Assembly: GCA_005772955.1 (NCBI GenBank)
Contig: SXID01000250.1
Span: 19,462-83,461 of the forward strand
From: Planctomycetia bacterium
GTDB lineage: Bacteria > Planctomycetota > Planctomycetia > Gemmatales > Gemmataceae
DNA length: 64,000 nucleotides
Reading direction: 5' to 3'
The notes beneath the pieces are model-generated. The model saw only the letters and a list, made by a program, of their open reading frames with translations, had not been told where the DNA came from and ran no database searches. The translations under genes and the position numbers were made by a program. This document shows, one piece after another, positions 52,392 to 62,877 of this stretch; within the stretch, counting starts at the first letter, position 1; each line of letters starts with the position of its first letter.

Positions 52392-53744
52392 ATGTTCGGG
52401 ACTACCGATCGTCGGCACTTCATGAAGCACGCAGCGGCCGGTGCCGCTGTCGCCGTTCCCGGCTTGTCGTTCCTCGCGGGGCTGAAGACCCACGCTGCGG
52501 AACTGAAAAAGAAGCAGAAGAGCCTCATCATCCTGTGGATGGGTGGCGGCCCGACGACGATCGACCTTTGGGACATGAAGCCGGGTAGCCCCAACGGTGG
52601 CGAGCACAAGCCGATCAAGACTGCGGCCAGCGGCGTCGAGATCACCGAACACCTGCCGAAGGTCGCCGCGCAGTTCAAGAACCTGTCGATCATCCGCTCG
52701 CTGAACTCGCAGGAAGGCGATCACGCTCGCGGCACGTTCATCATGAACACCGGCAAGCAGCGCAGCCCGATTCTCGACTTCCCGTCGGTCGGCTCCGTCC
52801 TCGGCTACCACCAGGGTCTGGACCCGGAAGCTGCCAAGACCGCGGACATTCCCGCGTTCATCTCGGTCGGTGGCACGCAGATCGGCTCCGGCTTCCTCGG
52901 CATGAAGTACGCCCCGTTCACCGTGCAGAACCCCGGTGCGCTGCCCGAGAACGTCTCTTCCGCCGTCGACGCGGACCGCACCATCCGCCGCGCCGCGATC
53001 TTCGATCGCCTCGAAGGTGGCCTTGTCCAGACTGGCTCCGACAAGAAGGCCATCATGGACGCCGCCCAGGCCCATAAGGAAGTGTACGACAAGGCGCTGA
53101 GCCTCGTTGTTTCCCGCCGCAAGGAAGTGTTTGAACTCAAGAACGAGATCGACGGCAAGCCGATCGACCCGAAGCTGATGGAAGAGTACGGTGCGGCCGG
53201 CACAGGCGCCAACAACTTCGGTAAGGGCTGCCTCCTGGCCCGCAAACTGGTCGAAGCTGGCGTTGCCTGCGTCGAGGTCAGTCTCGGCGGTTGGGACAAC
53301 CACAACGGTATCTTCAACATCCTCGCCAACCAGCGCCTGCCAGTGCTCGACAAGGGCATGGGCACCCTGGTGAAGGACCTCGACCAGCGCGGCAAGTTGA
53401 AGGACACTGTGGTGGTGTGGATGGGCGACTTCGGGCGCACGCCGAAGATCAACCAGAACGGTGGCCGCGACCACTACCCCCGCGCCTGGAGCGTGGTTGT
53501 CGGTGGCGGTAACATCAAGGGCGGCGTCGCTTACGGTGCGACCGACAAGGACGGCACCGCGGCGGTCGAGAACCCGACGATGATCGCCGACGTTTACGGC
53601 ACGATCTACCGCGGGCTGGGCATCGACCCGACTCCGGAGACCAACGCGAGCGTCCGCGACAACCTCGGCCGCCCGTACTACGTGGCCGGCGAGAAGCCGA
53701 ACGAGAAGACCAGCTCCTACTGGATCAAGGAACTCGTCAGTTAA
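52392..53744 (+). CDS. DUF1501 Tat-exported protein
   Basis: A 450-residue sulfatase-like-fold protein of the DUF1501 family, hugely expanded in planctomycetes and often paired with DUF1800 or haem-c proteins. It has a Tat-type N-terminus (TDRRHFMKHAAAGAAVAVPG), SLIILWMGGGPTTIDLWDMK, HARGTFIMNTGK, VSLGGWDNHNG, VVWMGDFGRTPKINQNGGRD and HYPRAW. Metal ligands resemble those of alkaline-phosphatase superfamily enzymes; the substrate is unknown. Codon use is strongly biased, suggesting high expression. It has a 12-bp stem terminator downstream and no DUF1553-type partner nearby. Confidence 0.93.
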   Translation: MFGTTDRRHFMKHAAAGAAVAVPGLSFLAGLKTHAAELKKKQKSLIILWMGGGPTTIDLWDMKPGSPNGGEHKPIKTAASGVEITEHLPKVAAQFKNLSIIRSLNSQEGDHARGTFIMNTGKQRSPILDFPSVGSVLGYHQGLDPEAAKTADIPAFISVGGTQIGSGFLGMKYAPFTVQNPGALPENVSSAVDADRTIRRAAIFDRLEGGLVQTGSDKKAIMDAAQAHKEVYDKALSLVVSRRKEVFELKNEIDGKPIDPKLMEEYGAAGTGANNFGKGCLLARKLVEAGVACVEVSLGGWDNHNGIFNILANQRLPVLDKGMGTLVKDLDQRGKLKDTVVVWMGDFGRTPKINQNGGRDHYPRAWSVVVGGGNIKGGVAYGATDKDGTAAVENPTMIADVYGTIYRGLGIDPTPETNASVRDNLGRPYYVAGEKPNEKTSSYWIKELVS

Positions 53745-53766
53745 GTGAAGGCGAGGCAACAACGCG

Positions 53767-53800
53767 ACGCGGCCGGGCACTTGCCCGGCCGCGTTCGTTT
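53767..53800 (+). terminator. Terminator of the DUF1501 gene
   Basis: A perfect 12-bp GC-rich stem (53767-53778 with 53783-53794, loop ACTT) starts 22 bases after the stop codon and is followed by TCGTTT, a weak T-rich tail. Confidence 0.7.
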
Positions 53801-53846
53801 GCATCCGCCAGACGAGTCGGGGGGCGACGAATAGTTTGTCCGTCAC

Positions 53847-53924
53847 TTACCGGTCGACGCAGAAGATCAGACCGAGGACGACGAGCAGAATGCCGCTGCC
53901 GCCGAGGGCGAACTCCCCGCGCAT
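53847..53924 (-). CDS. Possible 25-residue membrane peptide
   Basis: A tiny frame from ATG 53924 to TAA 53847 encoding MRGEFALGGSG followed by a hydrophobic helix (ILLVVLGLIFCV) and a basic end. The frame is open 15 codons upstream of the ATG to a TGA, with no other start codon, so it could also be the tail of a decayed gene. I do not recognise it. Confidence 0.3.
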   Translation of the reverse strand: MRGEFALGGSGILLVVLGLIFCVDR

Positions 53925-54011
53925 CCCGCGACTGTCCGATACGTTGCTGCTTTCTGGAGCGTCGTCGAGTCACATGACTGAGGCTCTCGTGTGTTGAAAA
54001 TGCGCGAGGGA

Positions 54012-54395
54012 TCATGCTTTCTTTTCGATACTCACCGCATGCCGTTGCAGGTCTTCGAGATCAACGTATTCCAGCGCGTGCATGTGGGTTGCTTCGAGTA
54101 CAACGGGACAGGCCATCCCGGCTTCAAACGACTGCTTCCAGCGTGTGATGCACACGCACCAGCGGTCACCGGGTCGCAGCCCGGGGAACCCGAACATCGG
54201 GAACGGCGTGCTTAGGTCGTTGCCGATGTGCGTTTGGTGTGCGAGGAACTCGGCCGTGACCTGACAGCAGATCGTGTGAAGCCCTTCGTCCTCCGCGCCG
54301 GTGTTGCAGCACCCATCGCGGTAGAACCCGGTGAGCGGGTTCGTGGAGCACGTTTGCAAGGTACCGCCGAGGACGTTCTTCGCATTGGATGGCAT
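54012..54395 (-). CDS. DUF2237 family protein
   Basis: A 127-residue protein that follows the DUF2237 family closely: NVLGGTLQTCSTNPLTGFYR, DGCCNTGAEDEGLHTICC, FLAHQTHIGNDLSTP, FGFPGLRPGDRWCVC and PVVLEATHMHALEYV. The family is widespread and uncharacterised. The conserved Cys residues and DGCCNTG suggest metal or redox binding. Start at ATG 54395 or GTG 54410. It is the next gene downstream of the hydrolase at 54411 on the same strand, so probably cotranscribed. Confidence 0.9.
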   Translation of the reverse strand: MPSNAKNVLGGTLQTCSTNPLTGFYRDGCCNTGAEDEGLHTICCQVTAEFLAHQTHIGNDLSTPFPMFGFPGLRPGDRWCVCITRWKQSFEAGMACPVVLEATHMHALEYVDLEDLQRHAVSIEKKA

Positions 54396-54410
54396 GGCTG
54401 TGGGTTCCAC

Positions 54411-55046
54411 TCAAGGTGACGGGAGGCGACGTTCGCTATTCCCCATGATAGCCAAGATTCGGGCGCGAACATCACCCACGTCCATCAACCGCGTGTGAAC
54501 CGCGGGAAAGAGTTGAGGTTCGGATCCCTGCAACCGCGTCTCCGCGACCCCGACAACCCCGTCGTTCGGCTCGTTGCCGAACGGACTCCAACGCCCACGC
54601 GGGCCGGATGTGCCAGCGATGAGCGTAAAGGGCACGGTCAGCGGTGGAAGGTTCGCGAGTGCGCCGTGCGAGGTGAGCAAACGACCACAATCGCGGGTGT
54701 AGAGCCGGAACGGCGGGAACCATCGCCACGCGAGTCGCGCCGTGCGTGTGCCGCTGTTCGGCGTGCCGAGCATCACGAGATGGTGAACTCGCAACTCCGG
54801 CACTTCGGCAATCGCCATTCGGAGCAGCAAGCCGCCGAGCGAGTGTCCGACGAGGCCGACCGGTTCGCCGCTACGCGACAAGTCGCGGAGGGTGGCCGCG
54901 AGCCGATGGACGATTCGCGGAAGTGATTCGAGTGGCGGAAGGTAGCCGAAGAAGCGGGTGTGATGTCCGGCACGCCGCAGCGCCGACGACAGCCCAAACA
55001 GCGACAGCGGCGTGCGGCCCAGACCATGCGCGAGGAGGAGTTGCAT
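54411..55046 (-). CDS. Alpha/beta-hydrolase, lipase-like
   Basis: A 211-residue compact hydrolase with LLLAHGLGRTPLSLFGL, nucleophile elbow GHSLGGLLLRMA, VMLGTPNSGTRTAR, NDGVVGVAETRL (acid) and PAVHTRLM (probable His). There is no signal peptide. The DUF2237 gene begins immediately downstream. The substrate is probably an ester but is not identifiable. ATG 55046 is used; the upstream part of the frame lies in an inverted repeat. Confidence 0.85.
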   Translation of the reverse strand: MQLLLAHGLGRTPLSLFGLSSALRRAGHHTRFFGYLPPLESLPRIVHRLAATLRDLSRSGEPVGLVGHSLGGLLLRMAIAEVPELRVHHLVMLGTPNSGTRTARLAWRWFPPFRLYTRDCGRLLTSHGALANLPPLTVPFTLIAGTSGPRGRWSPFGNEPNDGVVGVAETRLQGSEPQLFPAVHTRLMDVGDVRARILAIMGNSERRLPSP

Positions 55047-55058
55047 TCGTTTTGTTGT

Positions 55059-55113
55059 CTTTCGCAACTTGCGGCTTCGCAAGCAAACCGCGCGTAGCCG
55101 CAAGCTGCGAAAG
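55059..55113. repeat. 18-bp inverted repeat
   Basis: Arms 55059-55076 and 55096-55113 differ at one position across 19 bases. It fills the gap between mdh and the hydrolase gene, both on the minus strand. The arm core is CGCAACTTGCGGCT. Confidence 0.88.
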
Positions 55114-55120
55114 TGCTGGA

Positions 55121-56110
55121 TCACCCCGGAAGCAAGTCCTTCACGACATCCTGCTCCTGAAGCAGTTCATCGAGCGACTTCTTGAACTTCTCCTGACCGA
55201 AGGCGTCGAGCTTCAAGCCCTCCACGACCTTCCAGTTGCCGTCGCCGGTCGCGGTGCAGGGGTAGCCGAACACAAGTCCGGCCGGCACGCCATACTCGCC
55301 TTTCGAGACAATCGCGGCACTCGTCCAGTCGCCGCTCGCGGTCCCGCGGACCAGACTTTTCACGTGGTCGATGGCCCCGTTCGCGGCGGAAAACGACGAC
55401 GACACCTTCGTCGTGTCGATGATGAACTTACCGCGATCCTGCGTGTTCGGTACGAACGCGCCTTCGAGCCATGCCCGATCGGTGATCACGCTCGTCGCAG
55501 GTTTGCCGCCGATCTTCGCGTTGGTGAAGTCCGGGTACTGCGTGTTCGAGTGGTTACCCCAGATTGTCATGCAAGTGACCGCGTCGTTGGTGACGCCGGC
55601 CTTCATCGCGAGCGCGGCGACGGCGCGGTTGTGATCGAGTCGCGTCATCGCGTGCCATCGGTCTGCGGGCACGTCCCTCCCGTTTTTGAGGGCGATCAGG
55701 CAGTTCGTGTTGCACGGGTTGCCCACGACCAGGATACGCACGTCGCTGGCCGCGTTCTTCGCGATTGCCTGACCTTGACCCACGAAGATCGGGCCATTCT
55801 TGCGGATCAGGTCTTTTCGCTGTTCACCAGGGCCGCGCGGGGCCGCGCCGACAAGCAGCGCGAAGTTGCAGTCCTTGAACGCGACGTTCGCGTCGTCGGT
55901 GACGATTACGTCCTTGAGCGTCGAGAACCCGCAGTCCTGCAGTTCGTACATCGCGCCTTCGAGGTTCTTCATCGCGACCGGGAGTTCGAGCAGTTGGAGA
56001 ACAATTTTCGTGTCGGGGCCGAATACCTCGCCGGATGCAAGCCGGACGATGAGACTGCTAGAAACCCGACCGGCCGCACCGGTCACGGCGACACGAACCA
56101 CCTTGGACAT
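55121..56110 (-). CDS. mdh: Malate dehydrogenase
   Basis: A 329-residue NAD-dependent dehydrogenase of the TCA cycle. VAVTGAAGRVSSSLIVRLA is the nucleotide loop. GAAPRGPGEQRKDLI, VVGNPCNTNCLIAL, MTRLDHNRA and the catalytic His in IWGNHSNTQYPDF identify the type shared with cytosolic and plastid MDHs. Starts at ATG 56110. It is divergent from gapA 182 bases away. A palindrome follows its stop. Confidence 0.94.
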   Translation of the reverse strand: MSKVVRVAVTGAAGRVSSSLIVRLASGEVFGPDTKIVLQLLELPVAMKNLEGAMYELQDCGFSTLKDVIVTDDANVAFKDCNFALLVGAAPRGPGEQRKDLIRKNGPIFVGQGQAIAKNAASDVRILVVGNPCNTNCLIALKNGRDVPADRWHAMTRLDHNRAVAALAMKAGVTNDAVTCMTIWGNHSNTQYPDFTNAKIGGKPATSVITDRAWLEGAFVPNTQDRGKFIIDTTKVSSSFSAANGAIDHVKSLVRGTASGDWTSAAIVSKGEYGVPAGLVFGYPCTATGDGNWKVVEGLKLDAFGQEKFKKSLDELLQEQDVVKDLLPG

Positions 56111-56244
56111 GGGAAAACCACCTGTGTTGAAGAGGAAGCAACTGAGGGTTAGCGTAGGGATGGTGGACGCCCGCGGCACTGGAATCGCGCGCGCGGAATC
56201 ATAGGGTAAACAATGAACGCATTATCCGGCACCGCGGCCCGTGA

Positions 56245-57345
<1,101 letters not shown>

Positions 57346-57356
57346 ACCAACCGCCA

Positions 57357-57382
57357 AGCCCACCGACTGCGGTCGGTGGGCT
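57357..57382 (+). repeat. Hairpin between gapA and pgk
   Basis: AGCCCACCGAC (57357-57367) pairs perfectly with GTCGGTGGGCT (57372-57382) around a 4-base loop. There is no T run, so it is more likely a processing or stability hairpin than a terminator. Confidence 0.75.
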
Positions 57383-57407
57383 GTTCGCGCTGAATGGGGC
57401 ATCGTAC

Positions 57408-58613
57408 ATGGCGAAGCAGACTCTCGAAGACCTGGGCGACCTGAAGGGCAAGAAGGTTCTGGTGCGCGTGGACTTCAACGTCCCGATCGACAAGAAGACC
57501 GGGGCCGTGAAGAACGACCGTCGCATCCGGGCCGCGATCCCGACCGTCAGGCACTTGCTCGACGCGGGCGCGAGCGTGATCGTGATGAGTCACCTGGGCC
57601 GCCCAGAGAAGGCCACACCAGAGGAACGCAAGCACCTGACGCTGGACAAGGTCGCGGTGAAGTTCGGCGAGTTGCTCGGCGTGTCCGTGGCGAAAGCAGC
57701 GAACGACATTACCGGTCCCGCGGTTACAGCCGCGGTTGCGGCGCTGAAACCCGGCGGCGTGCTACTGCTCGAAAATCTTCGCTTCGAACCGCGTGAGCAA
57801 AAGAACGACCCAGCGTTCGCCGCGGAACTCGCGAGCCTTGGCGATGTTTACGTGAACGAGGCGTTCGGCACGTGCCAGAACGACAAAGACACGTCGATGG
57901 TCGGCCTGCCCGCGAATCTCAAAGCTGCGGGCAAGCCGCGCGCGATCGGCATGCTGCTCGCGAAAGAGCTCGAAATCATCGACGGGTTGATGGCGCAGCC
58001 CGAATCGCCCGTGCTTGGCATCATGGGCGGAGCGAAAGTGTCCGATAAGGTCGCGTTCATCGCCGCCCTTCTGGACAAGGTCGATTACCTGCTCATCGGC
58101 GGGAAGATGGCCTACACGTTCCTCAAGGCCCAAGGCGTGGACATCGGCGCCACGAAGATCGGTGACGAGGAAGTCGCCGCCGCGCGCCCGCTGCTCGTGC
58201 ATGTCGGCAAGAAGATCACGCTGCCGGTGGATTACGTCGTGGCGAAGTCGGATGATCTGCTTCAGACACAGGTTTGCAAAGGCGCGATTCCGGCTGGCTA
58301 TGAGGGTGTAGACATCGGCCCGCAGACCATCGAACAGTTCAAGACCGCGATCCACGATGCGGCCACGATCATCTGGAACGGGCCGCTCGGCTGGTTCGAG
58401 CAGCCCGCGTTCTCTCGCGGCACGCGTGACATCGCCGAGGCGATGGCCGCGAGCGCCGGCGTTACCGTGGTCGGGGGCGGCGAGACCGCCGAGGCCGCAG
58501 AGCAGTTCGGATTCGCCGACAAGATGACGCACGTCTCGACCGGCGGCGGAGCGTTCCTCGCCTATGTCGAGGGGAAGAAGTTCCAGAGCCTGGCGCAGAT
58601 CGACGAACGCTAA
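57408..58613 (+). CDS. pgk: Phosphoglycerate kinase
   Basis: A 401-residue glycolytic enzyme. VLVRVDFNVPID, MSHLGRPEKATPE, LLLENLRFEPREQ, MGGAKVSDKVAFIAALLDKV and STGGGAFLAYVEGK are all family signatures, in two Rossmann-like domains. ATG 57408 gives the normal start MAKQTLEDL. It is downstream of gapA with a 62-base gap containing a hairpin. Confidence 0.97.
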   Translation: MAKQTLEDLGDLKGKKVLVRVDFNVPIDKKTGAVKNDRRIRAAIPTVRHLLDAGASVIVMSHLGRPEKATPEERKHLTLDKVAVKFGELLGVSVAKAANDITGPAVTAAVAALKPGGVLLLENLRFEPREQKNDPAFAAELASLGDVYVNEAFGTCQNDKDTSMVGLPANLKAAGKPRAIGMLLAKELEIIDGLMAQPESPVLGIMGGAKVSDKVAFIAALLDKVDYLLIGGKMAYTFLKAQGVDIGATKIGDEEVAAARPLLVHVGKKITLPVDYVVAKSDDLLQTQVCKGAIPAGYEGVDIGPQTIEQFKTAIHDAATIIWNGPLGWFEQPAFSRGTRDIAEAMAASAGVTVVGGGETAEAAEQFGFADKMTHVSTGGGAFLAYVEGKKFQSLAQIDER

Positions 58614-58635
58614 AGCGGGACGCGAAACTCGTAGT

Positions 58636-58690
58636 GCGAAATCCGAAAGAAAACAGGAGAGTGTTGGTTTTCTGTTTGTTTCGGGTTTCG
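58636..58690. repeat. Imperfect inverted repeat between pgk and accD
   Basis: Arms 58636-58656 and 58672-58690, rich in GAAA and TTTC, pair with two or three mismatches. They resemble the AT-rich element at 39735-39813 in vocabulary (CGAAAT, TTTCG) though not in full sequence. Confidence 0.6.
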
Positions 58691-58735
58691 ATTTTGGGCT
58701 AGCGCAGTTAAGCCTGAGGGTTTGAGGTGGAACGC

Positions 58736-59554
58736 ATGGCGATCGAGCGGCCGAAGCGGGGTGTACCGGAAGGCGTGTGGATCCGGTGTACGAACTGCAA
58801 GAACACGGCGTACAAGCAAGATGTCGTTGACCGGCAGCACGTGTGCCCGGACTGCGACCACCATTTCACTATGCCGGCTCGCGACCGTATCGCGCAGTTG
58901 CTCGACGAGGGCACCTTCGAGGAGTGGGACACGGATCTCAAGCCGTGCGACCCGCTCAACTTCGTGGACCGCATCCCGTACCACCAGCGGCTCGCCGAGG
59001 AACAGAAGAAGACCGGGATGAACGACGCGGCCGTCACCGGGAAGGGATTCATCCGCGGGCGCCCGATTGTGCTCGGTATCACCGACTTCGCGTTCATGGC
59101 CGGGAGCATGGGAAGTGTGGTCGGCGAGAGACTGACGCGCGCCGTGGAGCGGGCGACGGAGTTGAAGTTGCCGCTGATCTTCGTGAGTGGCTCCGGCGGC
59201 GGCGCCCGAATGCAAGAAGGGATTCTGTCACTGATGCAGATGGCGAAAATCTCCGCCGCGCTTGGCCGCTACGACATGATGGGAGGCCTGTACGTTTGCA
59301 TCCTGACGAACCCGACGATGGGCGGCGTAGCCGCGAGTTGGGCGATGCAAGGCGACATCACTCTGGCCGAACCGGGCGCGATGGTCGGCTTCGCGGGCCG
59401 CCGAGTTATCACCAACACCGTGCGAGTCGAACTACCGGAGAACTTCCAGACCAGCGAGTTCCTCATGAAGCACGGCTTCGTGGACCGCATCGTTCACCGC
59501 AAAGACCTCCGCACTGAGGTCGCCCGTATCGTGGACTTTTGCCAGATTCGCTGA
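58736..59554 (+). CDS. accD: Acetyl-CoA carboxylase carboxyltransferase subunit beta
   Basis: A 272-residue subunit forming malonyl-CoA with AccA. The N-terminal zinc finger uses CTNC and CPDC. The catalytic domain has [51 protein letters not shown] and [13 protein letters not shown]. The ATG at 58736 follows a GAGG site 8 bases upstream. The next gene starts 8 bases after its stop. Confidence 0.95.
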   Translation: MAIERPKRGVPEGVWIRCTNCKNTAYKQDVVDRQHVCPDCDHHFTMPARDRIAQLLDEGTFEEWDTDLKPCDPLNFVDRIPYHQRLAEEQKKTGMNDAAVTGKGFIRGRPIVLGITDFAFMAGSMGSVVGERLTRAVERATELKLPLIFVSGSGGGARMQEGILSLMQMAKISAALGRYDMMGGLYVCILTNPTMGGVAASWAMQGDITLAEPGAMVGFAGRRVITNTVRVELPENFQTSEFLMKHGFVDRIVHRKDLRTEVARIVDFCQIR

Positions 59555-59562
59555 GGCTTCTC

Positions 59563-61782
59563 ATGCGAGCGAGAACCGGCACCAGACCACCGCCCGCGAT
59601 GGCGCCGGCACCGGTAGCAGTGCCCTCGAAGGCGCGGCGGCAATCGGTCGTTTGTGCCGCGATCGCGGCGGTCACCGTTCTCGCTTACGCACCGACCTTG
59701 TGGCACGGCTTCATTCACTTTGACGACCCCGGTTACGTTACCGAGAATCGGCATGTGCTCGACGGGCTAACGGTCGATGGGATGGGGTGGGCGTGTACGA
59801 CGCTGACGGAAGCTAACTGGCACCCGCTGACGTGGCTGTCGCTTCAACTCGACGCCAGCCTCTGGGGTCAAGACCCCCTTGGATTCCACCTCACGAACGT
59901 CCTCCTTCACGCTTTCGCCGCGGCACTGTTCTTCCTCGTCCTGGCACGCATGACCGGGTCGGTGCCGCGGTCCGCCGTCGTCGCGCTCCTGTTTGCCCTC
60001 CACCCACTACGCGTCGAATCCGTCGCGTGGGTTAGCGAACGGAAGGATGTCCTCAGCGCCCTGTTCTGGGTGCTTACGATGGTCGCCTACGCGTGGTACG
60101 TGGCCGGCCCGTCGTGGCGGCGGATGGCGGTCGTTGCGGGCGTGTTCGCGATCGGGCTGACCGCCAAGCCGCTGCTCATCACGCTCCCCTGTGCGCTTGT
60201 CCTACTGGACGTGTGGCCGCTCGCGCGGATCGGCTCGCGGGCTGATCTGTTCAGGCGGATCGGTGAGAAGTGGCCGCTGTTCGTGCTCGTGGCGGGTTCC
60301 GCCTTCGCCACGGTATACGCGCAGTCCCACGGCGGCGCGGTGAGGAACCTCACGCAGCGTTCGGTGGGCGAGCGTGTGACCGGTGCCACGGTAGGGTACG
60401 TGGTGTACCTGCGGAAGACTGTCGCCCCGGTCGATCTGGCCATCTTCTACCCCCATCCCCGGTCCGGTCGCCCGTGGTGGCAACTCGCGGGGGCCGTCGG
60501 CGTGATGGGGGCGATCACCGTGGGCGCCATTCGCCTACGGCGGTCCGCCCCGTACCTGTTGGTCGGCTGGTTCTGGTACCTGGGAACTCTCGTTCCGATG
60601 ATCGGCATCATTCAGGTCGGGGACCAAGCCTACGCTGACCGCTACACCTATATCCCCCAGATCGGGATCCTGCTCGCGGGCGTGTGGGGTGCCGCCGAAC
60701 TTCTGTCGCGCGTCCGTAACGGCTCCCAGTGGGCGGTCGGGTTGGCGGTGGTCGCTGTGTTCGGGGCGACCCTCGCCACGCGGGCACAACTCGACCACTG
60801 GCGGGATGGTTTGGCGCTGTGGTCGCACGCGTTGGAGGTGACTGAAGACAACGCGCACGCACGCTACTGGCGTGGCACAATGCTCTCGCTGGGCAAGAGG
60901 GACGCGGAAGCGGTCGTCCAGTTCGAGCGGGCGATGGAACTCGCTCCCGAGTACTACCCGGCCGCATTTTTTCACGCCGTAAGTTTGGCCCGGTCCGGCC
61001 GGGTGGACGAGGCTGAACCGGCCGCTTTCCACGCGCTGAAACTGGCCGGGAATCGGGAACACGACCTCGCGGTGTCCTGGCTGCTGCTCGGCGACATCAG
61101 TCGGGCGCGGAAGCGTGGCGAAGAGGCGGCAGTACGCTACGAGCGTGCGTTGAGCTATAATCCAGAACTACCGATGTTGCGGACCAACTACGCGGGTGTG
61201 CTCGTCGGCCTGGGGCGGACGGACGAGGCAATCCTGGTCCTCACGGTTGCCGTCGAACGGACACCGAACGACCCGGGGCTTGCGAGCTACCTCGCGGAGT
61301 TGCTGATCGAACGGGGTCGGTGGGCGGAAGCCACGGCGCACCTCCGCCGGGCGATCACGATCGACCCCAAGAACGCGGCGCACCCCGGTCGGCTGGCGGT
61401 GGCCCTGCTCGCGCTAGGGGACCGCGAGGAGGCGATACGGCAGGCCCGGACGGCCAGTCAACTCGACTCGCAGTGGGTCACTCGAACGGCCGAGCGGGCG
61501 TGGTCGCTTGCGACCCACCCGGACGCGGCCAAGCGGGACGGAGCCGCCGCCCACCGGCTCGCGGAACTGGCTTGCGCCGGTGTCGAGCGGCCGTCGCCGA
61601 CGCTGCTCGATGTTATGGCCGCCGCATGCGCCGAAGTCGGTCGCTACGACGAGGCAGTCACCATCGCGGGGCGCGGGGCCGAAGGCGCCGATCGGATCGG
61701 CGATCACCAGTTGGCGTCGGCTGTGCGCAAGCGGGCCGAACTCTACCGGGCGGGCCAACCGTACCGTGCGCCCCGACCGTGA
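59563..61782 (+). CDS. TMTC-like membrane protein with TPR domain
   Basis: A 739-residue protein. The first 400 residues hold about ten membrane helices with motifs shared with TMTC-type glycosyltransferases: WHGFIHFDDPGYV, NWHPLTWLSLQLD, FALHPLRVESVAWVSERKDV and YADRYTYIPQIG. The Asp pair in HFDD is in the position of the catalytic acid loop of family 39-like enzymes. From about residue 410 there are seven or eight TPR units. It probably transfers or flips sugar from a lipid carrier to exported proteins; activity is inferred. Start 59563, close behind accD. Confidence 0.85.
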   Translation: MRARTGTRPPPAMAPAPVAVPSKARRQSVVCAAIAAVTVLAYAPTLWHGFIHFDDPGYVTENRHVLDGLTVDGMGWACTTLTEANWHPLTWLSLQLDASLWGQDPLGFHLTNVLLHAFAAALFFLVLARMTGSVPRSAVVALLFALHPLRVESVAWVSERKDVLSALFWVLTMVAYAWYVAGPSWRRMAVVAGVFAIGLTAKPLLITLPCALVLLDVWPLARIGSRADLFRRIGEKWPLFVLVAGSAFATVYAQSHGGAVRNLTQRSVGERVTGATVGYVVYLRKTVAPVDLAIFYPHPRSGRPWWQLAGAVGVMGAITVGAIRLRRSAPYLLVGWFWYLGTLVPMIGIIQVGDQAYADRYTYIPQIGILLAGVWGAAELLSRVRNGSQWAVGLAVVAVFGATLATRAQLDHWRDGLALWSHALEVTEDNAHARYWRGTMLSLGKRDAEAVVQFERAMELAPEYYPAAFFHAVSLARSGRVDEAEPAAFHALKLAGNREHDLAVSWLLLGDISRARKRGEEAAVRYERALSYNPELPMLRTNYAGVLVGLGRTDEAILVLTVAVERTPNDPGLASYLAELLIERGRWAEATAHLRRAITIDPKNAAHPGRLAVALLALGDREEAIRQARTASQLDSQWVTRTAERAWSLATHPDAAKRDGAAAHRLAELACAGVERPSPTLLDVMAAACAEVGRYDEAVTIAGRGAEGADRIGDHQLASAVRKRAELYRAGQPYRAPRP

Positions 61783-61822
61783 ACCGAGTGGACGAACATC
61801 TAGCATCCGGAAGGGGAAAGCC

Positions 61823-62719
61823 ATGGGCATGTTCGACTTCCTGTTCGGCAAGGGTAAGAGCGGTGGAAGCCCCAAGAAGGGGCTGAAGCGAATCAACGTC
61901 GCGAAGCGGTTCGAGTTGAGCGGGCGGACCGGGCAAGGCAGCATGTCGAAAGTGTACCGCGCCTACGACCGCGAACTCGGCCGCACGGTTTGTCTGAAGA
62001 TCCTCGACAAGGTCAAAACCAAGAAGTTCGAGGAGCGGTTCACGGGGCTGAAGAAGCAGCATGAGGGCGAAATCTGCGAGGCGCTGAAACACGACAATAT
62101 CGTGCGCACCTTCGAGAACGGAATCACTGGCGAGGGCGAGCCGTGTCTGGTCATGGAGTGGGTGGACGGGCTGGGGCTTAACTACCTCGTCGAGACCCGC
62201 TCGGCGCAGTTGGTTGGGAATCGTATCAACCTCCTGGCTCAACTCTGCGACGCCCTCCAGTACATGCACGACAACAAGTGGATCCACCGCGACGTCTGCT
62301 CCCGCAACGTGATGGTGGAAAAGGACGGCGTGTTGAAACTCATCGACTTCGGTCTCACGCTCCCATACACACCGGCCTTCTGCGTCGGCGGGAACCGCAC
62401 CGGTACTACGGACATCCTCGCGCCGGAGATCATCAAGCGGAAAACGACCGATCACCGCGTGGATCTGTTCGCGCTGGGGGTGACGGCCTACGAGGTGTTC
62501 ACCGGTCAGATGCCCTGGGAACGATCGACCTCGAGTGAGGAGACGTTCCGGCGACGCCTCAACCAGGCGCCGCGTGAGGCGAAAGGCCTGAATCCGAACA
62601 TCGACGAACGGCTCTCGGACATCCTGCTCAAGTCGATCTCGCGCGAACCGGCTGACCGCTACCCGACCGCGACCGCGTTCAAGGAATCGCTACTGAAGTT
62701 GGAGAAGCAGGACTACTGA
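61823..62719 (+). CDS. Ser/Thr protein kinase with HRDVCSRN catalytic loop
   Basis: A 298-residue soluble kinase preceded by a basic N-terminal tail. It has GRTGQGSMSKVYRA (glycine loop), TVCLKILDKV with the ATP lysine, and EWVDGLGLN. The catalytic loop reads HRDVCSRN instead of HRDxKPxN; this lacks the Ser/Thr-type lysine and looks more like the HRDLxxRN of tyrosine kinases. DFGL is intact and LAPEI replaces APE. It could target Ser/Thr or Tyr. It is 40 bases downstream of the TPR gene, so possibly cotranscribed. ATG 61823. Confidence 0.87.
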   Translation: MGMFDFLFGKGKSGGSPKKGLKRINVAKRFELSGRTGQGSMSKVYRAYDRELGRTVCLKILDKVKTKKFEERFTGLKKQHEGEICEALKHDNIVRTFENGITGEGEPCLVMEWVDGLGLNYLVETRSAQLVGNRINLLAQLCDALQYMHDNKWIHRDVCSRNVMVEKDGVLKLIDFGLTLPYTPAFCVGGNRTGTTDILAPEIIKRKTTDHRVDLFALGVTAYEVFTGQMPWERSTSSEETFRRRLNQAPREAKGLNPNIDERLSDILLKSISREPADRYPTATAFKESLLKLEKQDY

Positions 62720-62877
62720 CGCGGGCTTCCGTCAGGAGACCGGTCGCGCAGTGATCGCCAGAAGCAGACTACAAAAGAAACTCGCCTCCACGCTGTGGCC
62801 ACCGTGCATGTGTTGAACCAACAACAGTTGTGGACTGGATGATTTCTTCTCGCGACGACCGGAACCTTCGTACGCGG

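Noticed and set aside
52131..53846. 571-codon minus-strand open frame
   Set aside because: Exactly antisense to the strongly biased DUF1501 gene; a codon-bias shadow.
54012..54410. GTG 54410 as start of the DUF2237 gene
   Set aside because: An ATG five codons later fits the family start better, though GTG cannot be excluded.
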